From assembly GCF_004011695.2 (NCBI RefSeq), contig NC_082425.1:868001-932000 (forward strand): DNA of 64,000 nt. The letters run 5' to 3'. How positions within the stretch are numbered: the stretch's first letter is position 1; every line of letters starts with the position of its first letter. Positions 23,494 through 37,684 of this stretch are shown piece after piece. This DNA is from Ascochyta rabiei. Its lineage: Eukaryota > Ascomycota > Dothideomycetes > Pleosporales > Didymellaceae. The notes under the pieces were generated by a model. It saw only the letters and a list, made by a program, of their open reading frames with translations. It did not search any database and had not been told where the DNA came from. The position numbers were made by a program, and so were the translations under genes.

Positions 23494-25081
23494 ATGGCTG
23501 ACCAAGACGGGCCTCCCCCTCCTCGGCCGGCTCCATGGTCACGTAGGTGCACACCAACCGCGTCCTGCTGCGACTGACGCCAACACAGACCGACTGCCCA
23601 CCGTCTCGGCTTCACAGGCTCTCCAGAGCCTCCACGCACGCGGCGCCCGCACGGTGCCGACGGGCCTCGGGCAGCTCGACAGGCTCCTCGCCCCTCGGAG
23701 CCTCCCGGGCCACGACGCGAGGGGTGGATATGCGCGAGGGAAGGTGACGGAGGTGTATGGCCCTCCTGGCGTGGGCAAGACGTCGCTGCTCCTGCAGGCC
23801 GCCTCGAATGCATTGGACGAGGGCCAGCGGGTCTACTGGATCGGTAGGGAAGGCCTCTTCTGCCTCTTGTCTGCCTCTTGTCTGCCATGGCGTTGCTGTC
23901 TGCCATGGCTTGCTGACTGTCTGCCTCTTGTCTGCCATGGCGTTACTGTCTACCCCTTCGCTACCTCTTCGTGCCATGGCTTGCTGTCTGCCCCTTCGTG
24001 CCATGGCTTGCTGTCTGCCCCTTCGTGCCATGGCTTGCTGTCTGCCCCTTCGTGCCATGGCTTGCTACTGTCCCTTCGTGCCATGGCTTGCTGACTGCCC
24101 CCAGACGCTGCGTGTGCGCCCTTGGTCCCCCAGCGCCTCCATGAGATACGGCAACACGCGCACCCCAATCACCCGTCCGAGCTCTCTCCACACCAGCTGC
24201 GGAGCCACTTCCACCACCTTGCCGCGCCAACGCTCGCCCACATACTGGCCCTATTCATGCATCCACCCCCGTCCTTCCCCCACCCGGGCGCGAGTCTGGT
24301 CGTGATCGACTCGCTGTCCACCCTCATCGACAACGCATATCCGCGCAACCCCGCTGATCGCATCAAGAACAAGACCGACCAGTCAAAGTGGGCAGCCGGC
24401 CGCCGCTACTCCGTCATCAACGACTTGATTGCCGCCTTCACCAACTTTGCTGCCCTGCACCACGTTGCCTTGCTCGTCACATGCCAAACCATCACCCGCA
24501 TCCGGGGTCCCTCGCGAGCGCTCCTGGTCCCCGCCATTGCCGGCCTCGAGTGGGAGAACGGCATCGCTACCCGCCTGCTTCTGTTCAGAGACTGGCTGCC
24601 ACAGCAGCCAGCTCGACTGCAAAACGCCCGGTTCGCTGCTCTGGTCAAGCTGAATGGCCTGACCCTTGCCGATGAAGGTGGGGTCGGTAACGTGGTGCCG
24701 TTTGCCATCGAAAGAGTACGTTGAGCAAGACCGGTGCAGCCGGCGCATGTGTGCATGCACGACCACTGCTGTGCAACCCGATCCTCTACTGACACGAATC
24801 AGCATGGTCTTCGCGACTTGGACTTCACGCTCGACCACACTGCAACCACCATGGTGCTGCCCATCCAGCCGAGACCGCCCAAGAGAACTTTCGATGAGCT
24901 CGATGAGAATGTGTCCGAGGAACCAAACTCGGACCAGGCCTACGGCTGGATTGAAGACGATGGTCTCGCCGCCGACGGACTTTTGATTCAGGATCCGCCA
25001 ACCATGGACGGCCTTGATGCACCACAAGAACCTGCCGCTGAAGGACGTAGCACAAAGGTAATGCGAACCTCTACAGTATGA
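23494..25081 (+). CDS. RAD51 paralogue (RecA-fold recombination ATPase), possibly Rad55-type
   Basis: Exons 23494-23542, 23589-23843, 24105-24715 and 24803-25081 join in frame to 397 residues. Walker A is GPPGVGKT at about residues 74-81; Walker B is LVVIDS at about 166. The GLGQLDRLL segment before Walker A is typical of the family. The C-terminal 90 residues are acidic and poorly conserved. RAD51 paralogues assist Rad51 filament assembly in homologous recombination. Length (397) is near that of yeast Rad55 and the WENGIATRLLLFRDW region fits a mediator rather than Rad51 itself, but choosing Rad55 over Rad57 is inference. Intron 2 (261 bp) is filled by a minisatellite; introns 1 and 3 are 46 and 87 bp. 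Confidence 0.85.
23965..24090 (+). repeat. 27-bp minisatellite inside intron 2 of the RAD51 paralogue
   Basis: About four to five copies of a 27-bp unit starting TGCTGTCTGCCCCTTCGTGC and ending CATGGCT. Longer related units precede it at 23870-23945. The unit is AG-free on the sense strand and a multiple of three. Confidence 0.9.
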
Positions 25082-25490
25082 CCACTCGACCGGCCAGAAC
25101 GTGATTTGCACAGAAAGCATCTGCCTAATCCCTTCACGCTTCTACTGGGTCGTCGCTGTCATACAACACGTACTGCTCGTGAGCATCGTCCGCGGAAGTT
25201 CCGGGTAAGCATCTGTCCTTGCCTCTGTGATGTGCCTCCCAGTTCAGCAGCTGATGAGACCTGATCAGGCCGAAATTCGTGCATCCACACCAATGACAGC
25301 TTGCCGGCAGCCCACGGCTTGGACTTCCTCTTCCAGGTGGCGTGACTACCCCAGACCCCAGATTGATTGCCCCCAATTCGACTCTGCCAGTAACACCAGA
25401 TATCTACACCGCCAGTACGCGCGGGTGCAGCCTCACATCAGCGAGACTATTAGCCCTGTACCATTGTGACCAACACAGTTCAAATCGCAC

Positions 25491-25546
25491 CATGATTCGC
25501 TTGGATGTCGGCATCGACCATGATCCGCTTGGATGTCGGCATCGAC
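25491..25546. repeat. 28-bp tandem duplication
   Basis: Two adjacent 28-bp copies, CATGATTCGC... and CATGATCCGC..., differ at one base, indicating a recent duplication. Confidence 0.95.
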
Positions 25547-26622
25547 GGACTGATTCAGCGTGCACCTTCCTCATGCTACCCCACCACCCCTGAGGAGCGG
25601 CTTGGAGATGAGGCACGCCTTCTCATGGGGCAGACGCACACGTGCAACGGCAGGGGCGCCGCCTCGCGCCAGGAGCAAAGCTCGGGGAGCACGCTCCGCG
25701 ACCCAGACCGTCGGGTTCGACCACCAACCCCGTCCGTGCTGTTTTTGGATAAACGGATGAAAACCATGCGCATGGTCGATCATATCTGCAGTGTTATAGT
25801 GGCAAGCGGGGTAACTCGTGGGGGTTGGAGGCGCGAGACCAGATGTCCTCTCCGCTCCGCGCTCTGAAAAGAAAAGATGGACCATGTGACATGGTCTCAG
25901 GGTGCTGAAGGGAGGAATCACGGGCTCCGATTCTGCCGTCACCCGCTTTCGATAGGGGCAGGGAGGCCCTCAGGTGTGTGCAAGGACGCGACGCCCTATG
26001 CACCCGCAGACGCCTATCTCCACATCCACAGCCATACAGCTGCGCACTCTCCCCACACGACGCCCCAATCGAGATGGAGGCGTCTTTCTCCACGCTCTGT
26101 TCGAAATGATATGCACCTTCTCTTTTCAACATGTCGCTGTGACACACACCGCTCCCTTCGTTTCTCAAGCGCAACAGCATGCCTCGCTCTCATGTGCACA
26201 GTACATGCCAACCCCCCTTGTTCTTTTGGCTTCTCAACAAATCGCCTTGCCCCAATAGTATGCTTCGCTACTGACTTTGCGCTGCATGCACAACCCTCCC
26301 TCATGTCCGTTGCGGTACAGTCCACCGCCTTTCTATCCTGCTATCCCACGTCCCGTACATTGTGGTGACTCATCAGCGCCCACGCACTTTGAACCTGACA
26401 GGGCCTTGCTGTAGTGCTGGTGTATATGTACATTTATGTGTGTGTATATGTCTAGGTATGGATACGTAAAGACTCCATCCCCTGACTTTGCGCTTCCGCT
26501 GGTGTGCATGTGCGTGCATACACCGTGTCTATTGTGTCTATCGCGATGCACTCATCTCTCACTTCGTACCGCCTTGTGAAGTATTCCACACAGCACAGTT
26601 CAGTACAGTGCAGCCTCCTACC

Positions 26623-26675
26623 ATTTTTTTTTTCTTTCTTTTTCTTTTTCTTTTTCTTTTTCTTTTTCTTTTTCA
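26623..26675. repeat. TTTTTC hexanucleotide array
   Basis: T-rich start, then about six uninterrupted TTTTTC units. Confidence 0.9.
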
Positions 26676-26784
26676 ATCAGACGAAATATTTCGTTCATTC
26701 GATTGCGCGATCGATTCAAGGTTAGATAGACGGTTTGCTTATACAAGGCACCTATTTCTTCTCACTCGCGTAGCACGACACCAC

Positions 26785-26888
26785 ATGACATGACATGACG
26801 TGAAGTGACATGAAATGATATGACATGACATGAAATGATATGAAATGATATGACATGACATGAAATGATATGAAATGATATGACATGT
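26785..26888. repeat. ATGACATGA / AATGATATGA minisatellite
   Basis: About ten interspersed 10-bp units of ATGACATGAA and ATGATATGAA type, arranged in a higher-order pattern. Confidence 0.9.
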
Positions 26889-27557
26889 CACGCATACCAT
26901 GGCATGTCGTCCATACAAGCACGCAAAAGGCCACTCCGTATCTTGACGCACGTAGGGGGGGTTCTTGTTCACAGGCTGAATCGAGACGCCCTCTCCCTGG
27001 TCTGAGAGAGATTTGCTTGGGATTTGCTCTTTGGAGCGCGCGTGTTGGACGGTCTTGGGGATGCAGCGAGGGACTTTACCTTGGATGCAGGTCTTTGATC
27101 TATGGTGAGAACCTGTGATGAGATGGATTCTAAGATACTGTCTACGAGTGATGAGGTGCTCCTAATATAGGTACCTGCAACAAAGGAGCTTGCTGTACAT
27201 AAGACAGCAAGCGAGACATGAAGAAACAGACTATTTGGAGATGAGTTGGAAGCTGATGAAAAGGCTCACGGCTTCTGGGTGAGTTGCATACGACCACAGG
27301 ACGTGAAATGTCTACTCGCAAGCAGGACAGTGCTGCAGGAATGCACTCACCGCACAAGTTTGAGCCAGCCCGGTGCTCGCGAGCATACGCTTACGACATG
27401 CATCTTCGCCAGCTTGCTGGACGGCTCGTCTCTCGACGTCCTCGACTTGCTCTGGGACAGGTCAGGTCTCAGCCAAGTACCGACCTCCAACCCACGGGCA
27501 AGAAAGCGATATGCAAATGTCGTGACATGCTTCTCGCTGCGACGCGATACGAAGCAG

Positions 27558-27600
27558 CGTCACGTCACGTCACGTCACGTCACGTCACGCCACGCCACGC
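27558..27600. repeat. GTCAC pentanucleotide array
   Basis: Seven to eight CGTCA units decaying to CGCCA. Confidence 0.9.
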
Positions 27601-30600
27601 GCCTCATGCAAGCCCATCTACCTGCCGCAACAGCATTCTCGCAACAATCATTATCCATGTCGATGTTGGCCGTCGTCGAGCCATCCATCGGGCAGACTGG
27701 CGGAGATCGCAATGTACCCCAGAGTACCCCACACACATCACGTCACCACAATTCTGGCGACCCACGGACGGGGCCGTGTTAGCCGCCATCAAAGTGAAGA
27801 ACCGTGGGGCGAGGATCACGACCGGAACCGGTTCTTGAGGTTGCGCATCTGCTGAGACGGATACATCGAGATCTAGACTGCTCTGCAGAAGGTGATCGCT
27901 GCTGGCTGCTGTCCCAAGGTGGAGATGATCCCGAATTCGATAACGAGGTTGGGACTGACGTGATATTCTGCCACTTTGCGGGACCAGGGATGTGGGGGAG
28001 GAACTAATGGGGGAAAGAAAAAGCACAATGGATGACTGCAACACCTGGGAGCAATCGGAGGCTGCAGCTGCCAAAGCCAGCACTCCCAGATGACAACGTC
28101 ACAATCCTCTGCTTGGCGACGCAGGTACGATTGGGCTTCCTGAGGACCACGACCACGACCGCGACTACAACCACTCGACCATGCCGAAACTTCGGTGATT
28201 GCTGCGAGGTAAACTTGCACCTATCAACGTCAGCGACGACTCCTTTGCAGATATGTCGGGCACACCACCGACCCACCGCCCAACTCTCCGCGTCTTCTCC
28301 CAAAGTCGTAGAGAACAACGCCCAAAAAGCAACTTCACGATGCAGCTTGCCTATCAAGCACGTGCGCGAATGCTCGCCTCTGCCAGGCCGTCTCACAGCA
28401 TGTCTCAGTCACTGGGATCAAGAAGCTTGAGTTGTTCCGAACCCCCTCCCCCCACATCATTTCTCTCCTCCCTGCGCCACGGAAATTTCATTCCAGCTTG
28501 AACTCCGGGTTCGAATCTCCGGATTTCCAAAAGGACGTCCTAATCAAGGCCAAACGAATGTTGTGATGACGGCACCTGAATTGCACCGAGCTGGAACCTT
28601 ACCAATAAGAAAGGTGGATATTAGTGCCGCGTATCAACACCGCTCGCTGAGTATTCTTCCGCTTAAGCTCGGGACGAGGTACTTCGGGCCAAGTACCTAG
28701 ACCCCGGGCAAAGTCGCTTCCGTTGCGTTTTCGTGGATCAGGGTCTGCGACTGTGCGGAGCGAACTCTGACTGGACATTTGCCGGTACGTCGTACCGCGG
28801 GTATCTGGCTAAACAGGTTAGCTGGGCGGAATGGTCTGGGGTAGCCAAGGGAGTGTGCGTGACGGGTTTGGGTTTGGCGTGGGGGCTTGCGACTGGAGGA
28901 TTCACGTGCTGGTATCGCGGCATGTGAAGGAGCGTTGGTGATGCAGGAACGTCTCAACAAGGGTTATCAACATGAGGTGTGATGGTTTAGTGGTTGCTTT
29001 GAGGTTTGCACGATGATTTGTTATGCAGGCAGCTGATAGACAGCCAGTATCGTCGATATCGGATTCGCTGGTCATGTGTTCCAGCTGGACGTCACTAAAC
29101 CGATGATAGGCTGCGCGCAAAGCCATGTCAAGTCCTGGTGGTGTCGTGCTCACATCATCAGCAGAAGATTCGTGCAATCACAAACGTCGGTTCGAGATGA
29201 CGAGCCTGCTTTGCTCCCACGTAGAAACCGCCTTCTGCGCCATGTGAAAGTATGTGCTCATCGAGTCGTCATGTTGAGGTCCAAGGGGCTGGCTCCGGGG
29301 TAACGGCCGCTACCTAATACCATCGGATGCGTGGCCCGTTGCAGTAGGTTCACGAAGTCGTTGACAATGGCGTTGGGGAGATGCGGTCACGATGATTGAC
29401 CAGCGCCTTGACTTTGCTGATGGGCCTGCGTTCAGGGCTGCGATAGTCAAGCTTCTCGCCATCATGCAGGGGGATTACCGCAAGCGGTTATCCATAGTAG
29501 ATCTGCGAGATAGATTGATAATGGGACCAGCCACCTGGTACGCGAGGTTGACTCAGATGACGGCCGTTGTACCAGATCCCGCCATGCTGCAAAGGCGGGA
29601 TCGACAGAGAGGACGGTCGAACAAAGCCGCATCTCTTCGCTAGACGTTTTCAGACGGACCGCCGAAGCGGAGGACGAGCGGAGAGTGGTTTGAGGCTTTG
29701 AGCACGACGAAAGAGAACCCTTCTGCCACAGGGTCGGCAGGAATGGGCGGACCCAGTCCAGCGCGGGTAATCGGTGAAACACCGAAGTTGTAAGCCAGCC
29801 CACATATCGTGAGCCTCATCCGATGGACAATTCACCGCGCGGATCTCTAACCCAATAAGGAAGGCCTCGCGCAGAGCCTCTTGGGCCTCTCTCCACCTCC
29901 ACAAGCCCGCTCCTCTCAGTGGTGCAATTTCACCGGAATATCTCTGGCCCTCGATACGGAACGGCGACGCCTCAGTGGAGCAAAGCGCTTTGGCCAGCCT
30001 TGTCCGTTCGCACTTCCAGGCATGGAAAGTCGCAGACAAGTGTGGAGACCCCACAGTCGGAGATGGATTCACGCTGTACGAAAGCGGATGCGTCTAGAAG
30101 CTCGCTAGACGACGAGTCAGCCAGGGGCCAAAATTGCCTGCAGAGGTTATCTCGAGCTACAAAGGCGGCTGAGAGGTAGCCTGAGTGGTGGAGTCTTGCT
30201 TATCTCGCGCTGACTCTGGGCTGTTTCTCCAAGGACTGCTAGAAAAAAATGAGGCCCCACGACCCCAAGCTATTGGATGGCGTGCTTTGTCTCATGAGAT
30301 TGGCGTTCTGTGTGGACCTGCGGTGCACCATTGTTGGATGACCACTCCAAGCAAGATACTGCGTGACGCTCAACTGCTTAGCCGTGCGTGTTGCAGGTCA
30401 TGATGGAGAGGGCAGGATGCTTGCTTGGCACGAGTTCCGCGACGCAGCGTAGCGTTCGCACATGCCGGGCCGACAACCTTGGAGACGACCAAAGGCGGAG
30501 AAACTTCCCGTTTAACCTGCCGACTTGCCATCCAAAGACTGGCGCACCGTGGGTTCTTCGTGCCGCTCAGGAGACAGGAATAGGAATGTGGGGAGCGCCA

Positions 30601-31790
30601 GCGCTGCTGCTCTCTAATCTGGGGTGCAGCTGGAGGACAACGCTGGGCATTGTCAGACGCAAAGAGCGCCAAAGCCCACCCAAGCTCGGTCCTGATCTGG
30701 ACATGGAAAGTCCGAGACAAGCCGAGGAGCCCGTGTCCCACGGCGAAGGCGGCCGAGTGGGAGACAGAACCCATCCGCCAAACAGCCCAAAATAGCCAAA
30801 GACAGAGGAAACGATAAGGGCAGTCGATAGGGCGACGACAGGGGTCTCACAATCACGTCAAATCGTGCTCAGAATGGGGTACTTGCTTAGAACGGAAGAG
30901 ATCAATGCCAGGCAGAAAGTGCTTGCGCCAACCGCGCTAGCATGTCGAGACACTTGTACAAAAGGACCGTGAGATGCGGAGATGACGGGTGTGGAGTCGT
31001 GGGCTTATCGCCCGAGGAATGTGGACAGGACAGAAGCAGTGTGGGTGTGGTTGCACGGTGGCCGACTGAAACATTGTGGGCGTCGTGGATCACCCTTTTC
31101 ACCGCATCTTCGCTCGGGCTGAGACAAGCCCGTGGGGAAACGGGCGCGTAATCACAAGACGACCGTGTCCCATGCGGAGAGCTCGATGTGATGTGTGAGG
31201 TTGTCCCAAAGCACACGGCAACCTTTTCCTTCGTTGGTAGTGCGGGGAAGGCGAGAAACTCAATGTGCTACTGTGGTCCTCCACTGCTGGAACGGGTATG
31301 CGCGTCCAGGGCTCTGGGTTGCATTTCTGTCACCTATTTGTTCCCTGTTTTTGGTTTTCGTTGCATCCATGGGAACTTCAAGCACGTCACGGGCAGATCA
31401 TAATCATCTCGTAGTCAACAACCAAAGAGTGGAATGTATGAGCTTCGATTACGCGCTAGGCGTTGGGTTGCTGTCTAACCAGTAGCCTGCCAATAAGCAG
31501 ACATACCCCGTGCGCCTGGCTGCATGCCAAAAAGCAAAGTGGAGTGGGAGAAGAATACAAGACTGGAATCGCTATGATTCGCGGGGTATTGAATCCGACA
31601 AAGGAAAATCTGAAAGTCTATGTTGGTGGGTGGTGGTTCGAGTTCGAGAATTGAGGTCGTGATATTCCGCGGGCTGTGCCCCTCATGAGTCCATCTATGA
31701 TTCCGTAGAACGCTCGCTAATCCAGATGACGAAAGTCATACAATGCTACCATACGCCAAGCCATGCAGTGAAAGTAGGGAATGTTTTCTT

Positions 31791-33359
<1,569 letters not shown>

Positions 33360-33408
33360 GTGATTAGCACCAGAGGCGGCGTGTGAAAGTTGGGGAAGGG
33401 GGGTATGG

Positions 33409-33479
33409 CTGGGGCGTCGGAGGGTATAAGAGCAAAAGGTTGGCGGGATTGTGCGTGTGGGGGTCGGTGGCTGCTGGGG
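33409..33479 (-). promoter_or_regulatory. Cluster of three SYGGRG (CreA-type) sites upstream of creA
   Basis: CTGGGG at 33409, GTGGGG at 33457 and CTGGGG at 33474 match the CreA consensus SYGGRG. They lie 50-120 bp upstream of the creA ATG. Autoregulation of creA orthologues through such sites is known; here it is inference, and the motif is short in a GC-rich context. Confidence 0.4.
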
Positions 33480-33738
33480 CGCCAGGGCAGGCCAGTGCAG
33501 GCCAGTGCAGGCCAGGGCAGGCCAGTGCTGACGAGGATCTGCCGGAATCGAAAGAAAGACACGGGGCGGACTGCTCCACTCGGCTTGGCTACCTGAAAGG
33601 TCCAAAGGTGCGCCGCGTCGAAAACGTATCAGCCTAGCGGCGCCCCCAGTCACGGTGCGGAGCGCAGTAGTCTGTGACTCTGTCTGGAGCAGGGACCTGC
33701 TGAAGCTGGCGTGGGCCTGTGGCCTGTGTCGGCGATGG

Positions 33739-33747
33739 CGTGCGTCT

Positions 33748-33779
<32 letters not shown>

Positions 33780-33802
33780 ATGCGTCTGCGTCTGCGTCTG
33801 CG
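33739..33802. repeat. GTCTGC hexanucleotide array
   Basis: About ten GTCTGC units with one GTATGC variant. Confidence 0.9.
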
Positions 33803-34331
33803 CCTGGCTGCCTTTGCGCCCGCCCAGTCGCCGTGCAGGGGTGGCGCTGCTCTGCGCCGTCGAGATGGCGGTGCTGTCGTACCTGGATGCTGCACAGCGC
33901 TTGCCCACGGGCCCTGATGGCAGCCGAGGCTGGAACCCTCCGTCTCCGCACTCACGACGCCGACGGTGCTGGCGGTGGACCACCTGAGTTCGTCGTGAGC
34001 CCGACCAAGGCCTGCAAATTTGCACCCGATTTTCTGGATGCTGGCCCTGCGGTCAACGTCGGCGAGCGTGACGCGATTGGTCACCGCGCCGCTGTCGTGC
34101 CTCAGGTGAGGCTGTCGGTGGAGACGCGCGAAACGTGAAGCAGCAACAAGACAGCGGGGGCCCGTCCTGGGAGAGCCGGCGAAGCAGCGTGCGTGGATGG
34201 GCGGCAGTTGTGCGTCTTGCCGGGCTGCACTGCCAGAGCTGATGTGATCCACGTCGACTCACGAGAGAACGGAGAATGGGGGAGGCAGTGCCTTGCTATC
34301 TGGACTCTGGAGAACAGGAGGAGCCCCGCTG

Positions 34332-34381
34332 CGCTGCACTGCACTGCACTGCGCTGCATTGCACTGCACTGCACTGCACTG
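34332..34381. repeat. CTGCA pentanucleotide array
   Basis: About ten CTGCA units with CTGCG and TTGCA variants. A shorter copy of the same motif recurs at 35161-35182. Confidence 0.9.
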
Positions 34382-37300
34382 GAGAGATAAGAGCAAGTCG
34401 TCCATCGAGACGTCACGCCTGCCTGGAGTGCATCCTATTCTGGGACACCACCATCACCATCACCATCACCATCACGGCGCCGGCTCGTCATCCCCCTTGC
34501 GCCTGGCTTCTTGCTGTGCATTCTATCGGTCAGGCAGGGCGCAACACCAGAAACAGCTGCTCTTGTGCCACGCTGGCGCTGACTTGTGAATGGAGGAGCT
34601 GGCCAGCAAAACAAGATCGAGAAAAGGCATCCAGCCAGGAGCACCACGCACTCCTCACCCACCACTGGCGCCGAGGCTCCTCACGCCAACCTCGATGCCC
34701 GAGTCCTCTTCCAAGTGGACCATTCGGTCTGACTGGCCTGTGGAATGCAGCTGGCCGTCTCACTTTGCGGTTCGACGAGACACCACACCCGCCTGCTATT
34801 AGGCATGTCAGATGACCACTCACAGACACTCGATGCATGGTGGATGGTATCCAGGTGCGCCTGGATGTGTTGCACTGCGCCAGACCTGGTAGAGGAGTGG
34901 ATGTCCTGTGGGGGGATCATCTGGGGTATTGTGAGCATCGAAGAAGCAAAAAGCACAAACGAATGCATTCTTGCATGCAGCAACATGCATTTCACTACCA
35001 GCAAGGGCAATATCAGGAGATCATCATCATATCACAACTGCTCGCCGGGAACGCGTCCTACCCAGCCCATGCACCCACCCACCCACCCACCCACACCGGC
35101 CCGCAGTCGATGCACGTTTCCGCGTTGCGCTTGAACGAAGCACAGGTTGGGAGACGAGCGCAGCACTGCACTGCACTGCACACTCTTGGAGAGTCTAATC
35201 CTGCATCACCGCAGGCCTCCAGCAACCAACAGCCCATGTCCACGTTCTCTCCATCTCACTTCATCTCGGCACTTGCGGAGCCCCGTTCTTCGATATCTCG
35301 GTGGGGCAACCCCTGTCCCCTTGGCTCTTCACAAGGCAGAAATATGCCCCCGTGTGCTGCCGGGTGTCCCCTGAGCACTCAAGCGGGGCGTATGACGACC
35401 ACGGCTCCTCAGCGTCTTCTCGATTTTTTTGGTTCCATGCTGGAACGCACGCCAACACTTCAGGTAGGATTCTCGGTGCGTTGGAACAGGCTGTGACAGA
35501 GGGTCCGCTATTATTATCATTCCTTCTAGAAATTCTTGACAGTGCCCTTAGCTTCTCGATAGCCCGCCCCGCTTTGTGCCCAGCATGGGAGAAGTTTGGA
35601 GATTGTTCGGGGCAGCTGCCGCTGACACGCTGACACTGTCACAGCAAAAAAATTCACTCGCCCGCAAACGACATCTTCTGCCCTTTGCACGTGTTCGGAG
35701 AATCTCGGACAGCTCGGCGCTGCCAAAGGTGGAGACGCCTGCTACGTTGGTGGCGCCACGGTCTGCAGGTACCAGAGCCAAATCACTGCGCCTCTATCAC
35801 AACCCCTCCTTATCATGCTCGTTGCGCCTCAATTGCAACGAGCTAGCTGTCGCCTTGGCCAAACACAGTTTCATCCCGCAGCTGGGACCACAGATGCAAT
35901 TTCAAAACGCGACACCTGCGCTCTCACCGCATCACCTATTGCCCAGCTGTTTGTAGTCATGATCCGTTGATTCAACAAGACCCCGCTGCAGAGAAAGTTC
36001 TGCAAGCTCCTTGCCCAACATAACTCCTGACACGACCAGCAGGCATCGTCGTCACATCACAACCCCCAGCAATCACAGTGGTAGTCACAGATCACCCTGC
36101 GATACATCTTGCCCACGTCGTTTGCCGCCTACCCGAAACCAACCGGTTGCGCGCGAAAGGATCTTTCAGCCTTACTCATTGCCGATGTCATCAGTCAACC
36201 CTCTGGGGCCCCGCACCATAACCGTCAAACGTGCTCAAAGGCCCGATGAGGCGAACAAAGTGCCTGTCGGTGTTCGGCGACAGCGGCATGACATCAGATG
36301 TGGAAGACTGTGTGAAAGATTCTTCATTTTCATCCCCAACAACACATTTGATGTCATTCCGTGAGCTTGTCTGTCACGCCACCAGGTTCGAGGTGCTGGG
36401 AAGAAACGCCAAGCCATGAGTGGAATCATGAAATAGGTAGGCAAGTCTGGCGTGCGTACGAGACACGAAATTGCGCGTCAAAACTCAAGCTGCATGTCGG
36501 CGAAACATCGTCCAAATCCACCATGGCGCATTGGACGACAACCATCCATCAGCCACGGGCTCCCTTCCAAGACGGCTACTGTGTCTCTTGAGAAAGTCAC
36601 CCCCATACTGCATACTCCGCCTGACCGAAACACACCATCTGCCCGGCGCCATTGTCGAACTCGCGTCAATCTATCGGTGAACTCGCCCTCTGCTGATCGC
36701 ATCGTGGGAATCTTAGTGACCGTAAGTTGTGCATCGTTGCTCCAGTGTTACACCACACCCCCAGTATGCCTGTGATCTGCGAATGCAGTACGCGCAATGA
36801 GTGCCAGCCTCTTCACAGTTTGGGCAAGGCTGATCGTCGCGCCTATCATCTACCACAGTAGACCTCTTTCCACCTTTCTACCTATGAGCAGCCCGTGAAC
36901 TACTTGTTTGTCTGGAGCTGAGACCCACCACACTGACGTAACGAATATCACAGTCGTCATAAAGCAAAACACAGGCGCTTAGGAGCTCAGCGCAAATGTC
37001 GTCGTGCAGGTTACGGTGGGAAGATGGCTTCCTTCTTCGTTGCTGAAATCGCCATCTCGATGTTCCCGTCACTGTCGGTCTATACTTCCACAACAGCATT
37101 TTTTGAGGCCGCCAGGAGCTTGATCCTACGACGGAGCTGGTATTTGGTCTTGCACCGAATAATTCTAGTTTAGTATGGTGTGCGGTGCAACACCAAGTAT
37201 CATCTCCTTCGTATACCACCAGCGTATCTCCCAGTGACTGTCGGCCTTGGGAGCTTGTCTAGTGCTGCACGGCGATCCGCAGCTCTTAGGTTTGTGGAGA

Positions 37301-37684
37301 CCCCGGGTTTACAGATCACTGCCACGGCTGTACTAGCGTGACCTACATCTCCCCGGAATGTTTTCGCGACGAGTACTGGTACCTAAGCCTCGCCTTCGTA
37401 TCCGGTCTTAGAGCTACCTATAATACATGACCAATCCCAGTCGCGGCCGATGTACCTGAGTACCTCCGATGTTCGCGCTACTTCAACAACACGCGCAGGC
37501 GGAGTTTGCCAGTAGGGTACCGCCTCAACAACAGCGACACGTAATTGTCCTCGTAAAAGAGAAGGTGGATCATTAATTTGCTCAGGGTATCTATGCTTCA
37601 TCGAATGTCCTCGTTTAGCTCTCTGATGTATTCTCAGACTCCGCAGCTGTCAAGTCGGACATGTGGCTTGTTGGTGGCAGTCCG

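Larger units (their letters stand above)
25082..31790. other. 6.7-kb region with no supported gene
   Basis: No open frame here has a recognisable domain, convincing length or consistent splice structure. Short protein-like frames exist, for example 29392-29643 on plus and parts of 28902-29177 on minus, but none can be extended. There are several tandem arrays (listed separately). No long terminal repeats, inverted repeats or transposase motifs were seen, and there is no AT-rich RIP-like block. The last part is the 3' side of creA. Confidence 0.5.
33360..37684. other. Long repeat-rich region upstream of creA
   Basis: About 4.3 kb with no gene I can support. It probably holds a long creA promoter and 5' leader. 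Arrays include GCCAGTGCAG units at 33482-33533, GTCTGC units at 33739-33802, CTGCA units at 34332-34381, ATCACC units at 34448-34475 and CACC units at 35066-35095. The stretch 36000-37680 is free of obvious repeats and has only short, unrecognised open frames. Confidence 0.55.

Noticed and set aside
23432..24094. Unspliced frame running through the minisatellite at the RAD51 paralogue
   Set aside because: It ends at a stop inside the repeat and lacks Walker B. The spliced model gives a complete RecA-type ATPase.
28470..28535. tRNA-like T-arm (GGTTCGAATC with flanking CCGG)
   Set aside because: Only about 48 bp lie between the possible acceptor strands, with no D-arm or anticodon arm, and the T-stem has a mismatch.
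29990..30740. Similar 20-bp segments near 30020 and 30700 (GGCATGGAAAGTC / GGACATGGAAAGTC)
   Set aside because: The similarity does not extend far on either side, so it does not support a dispersed transposon.
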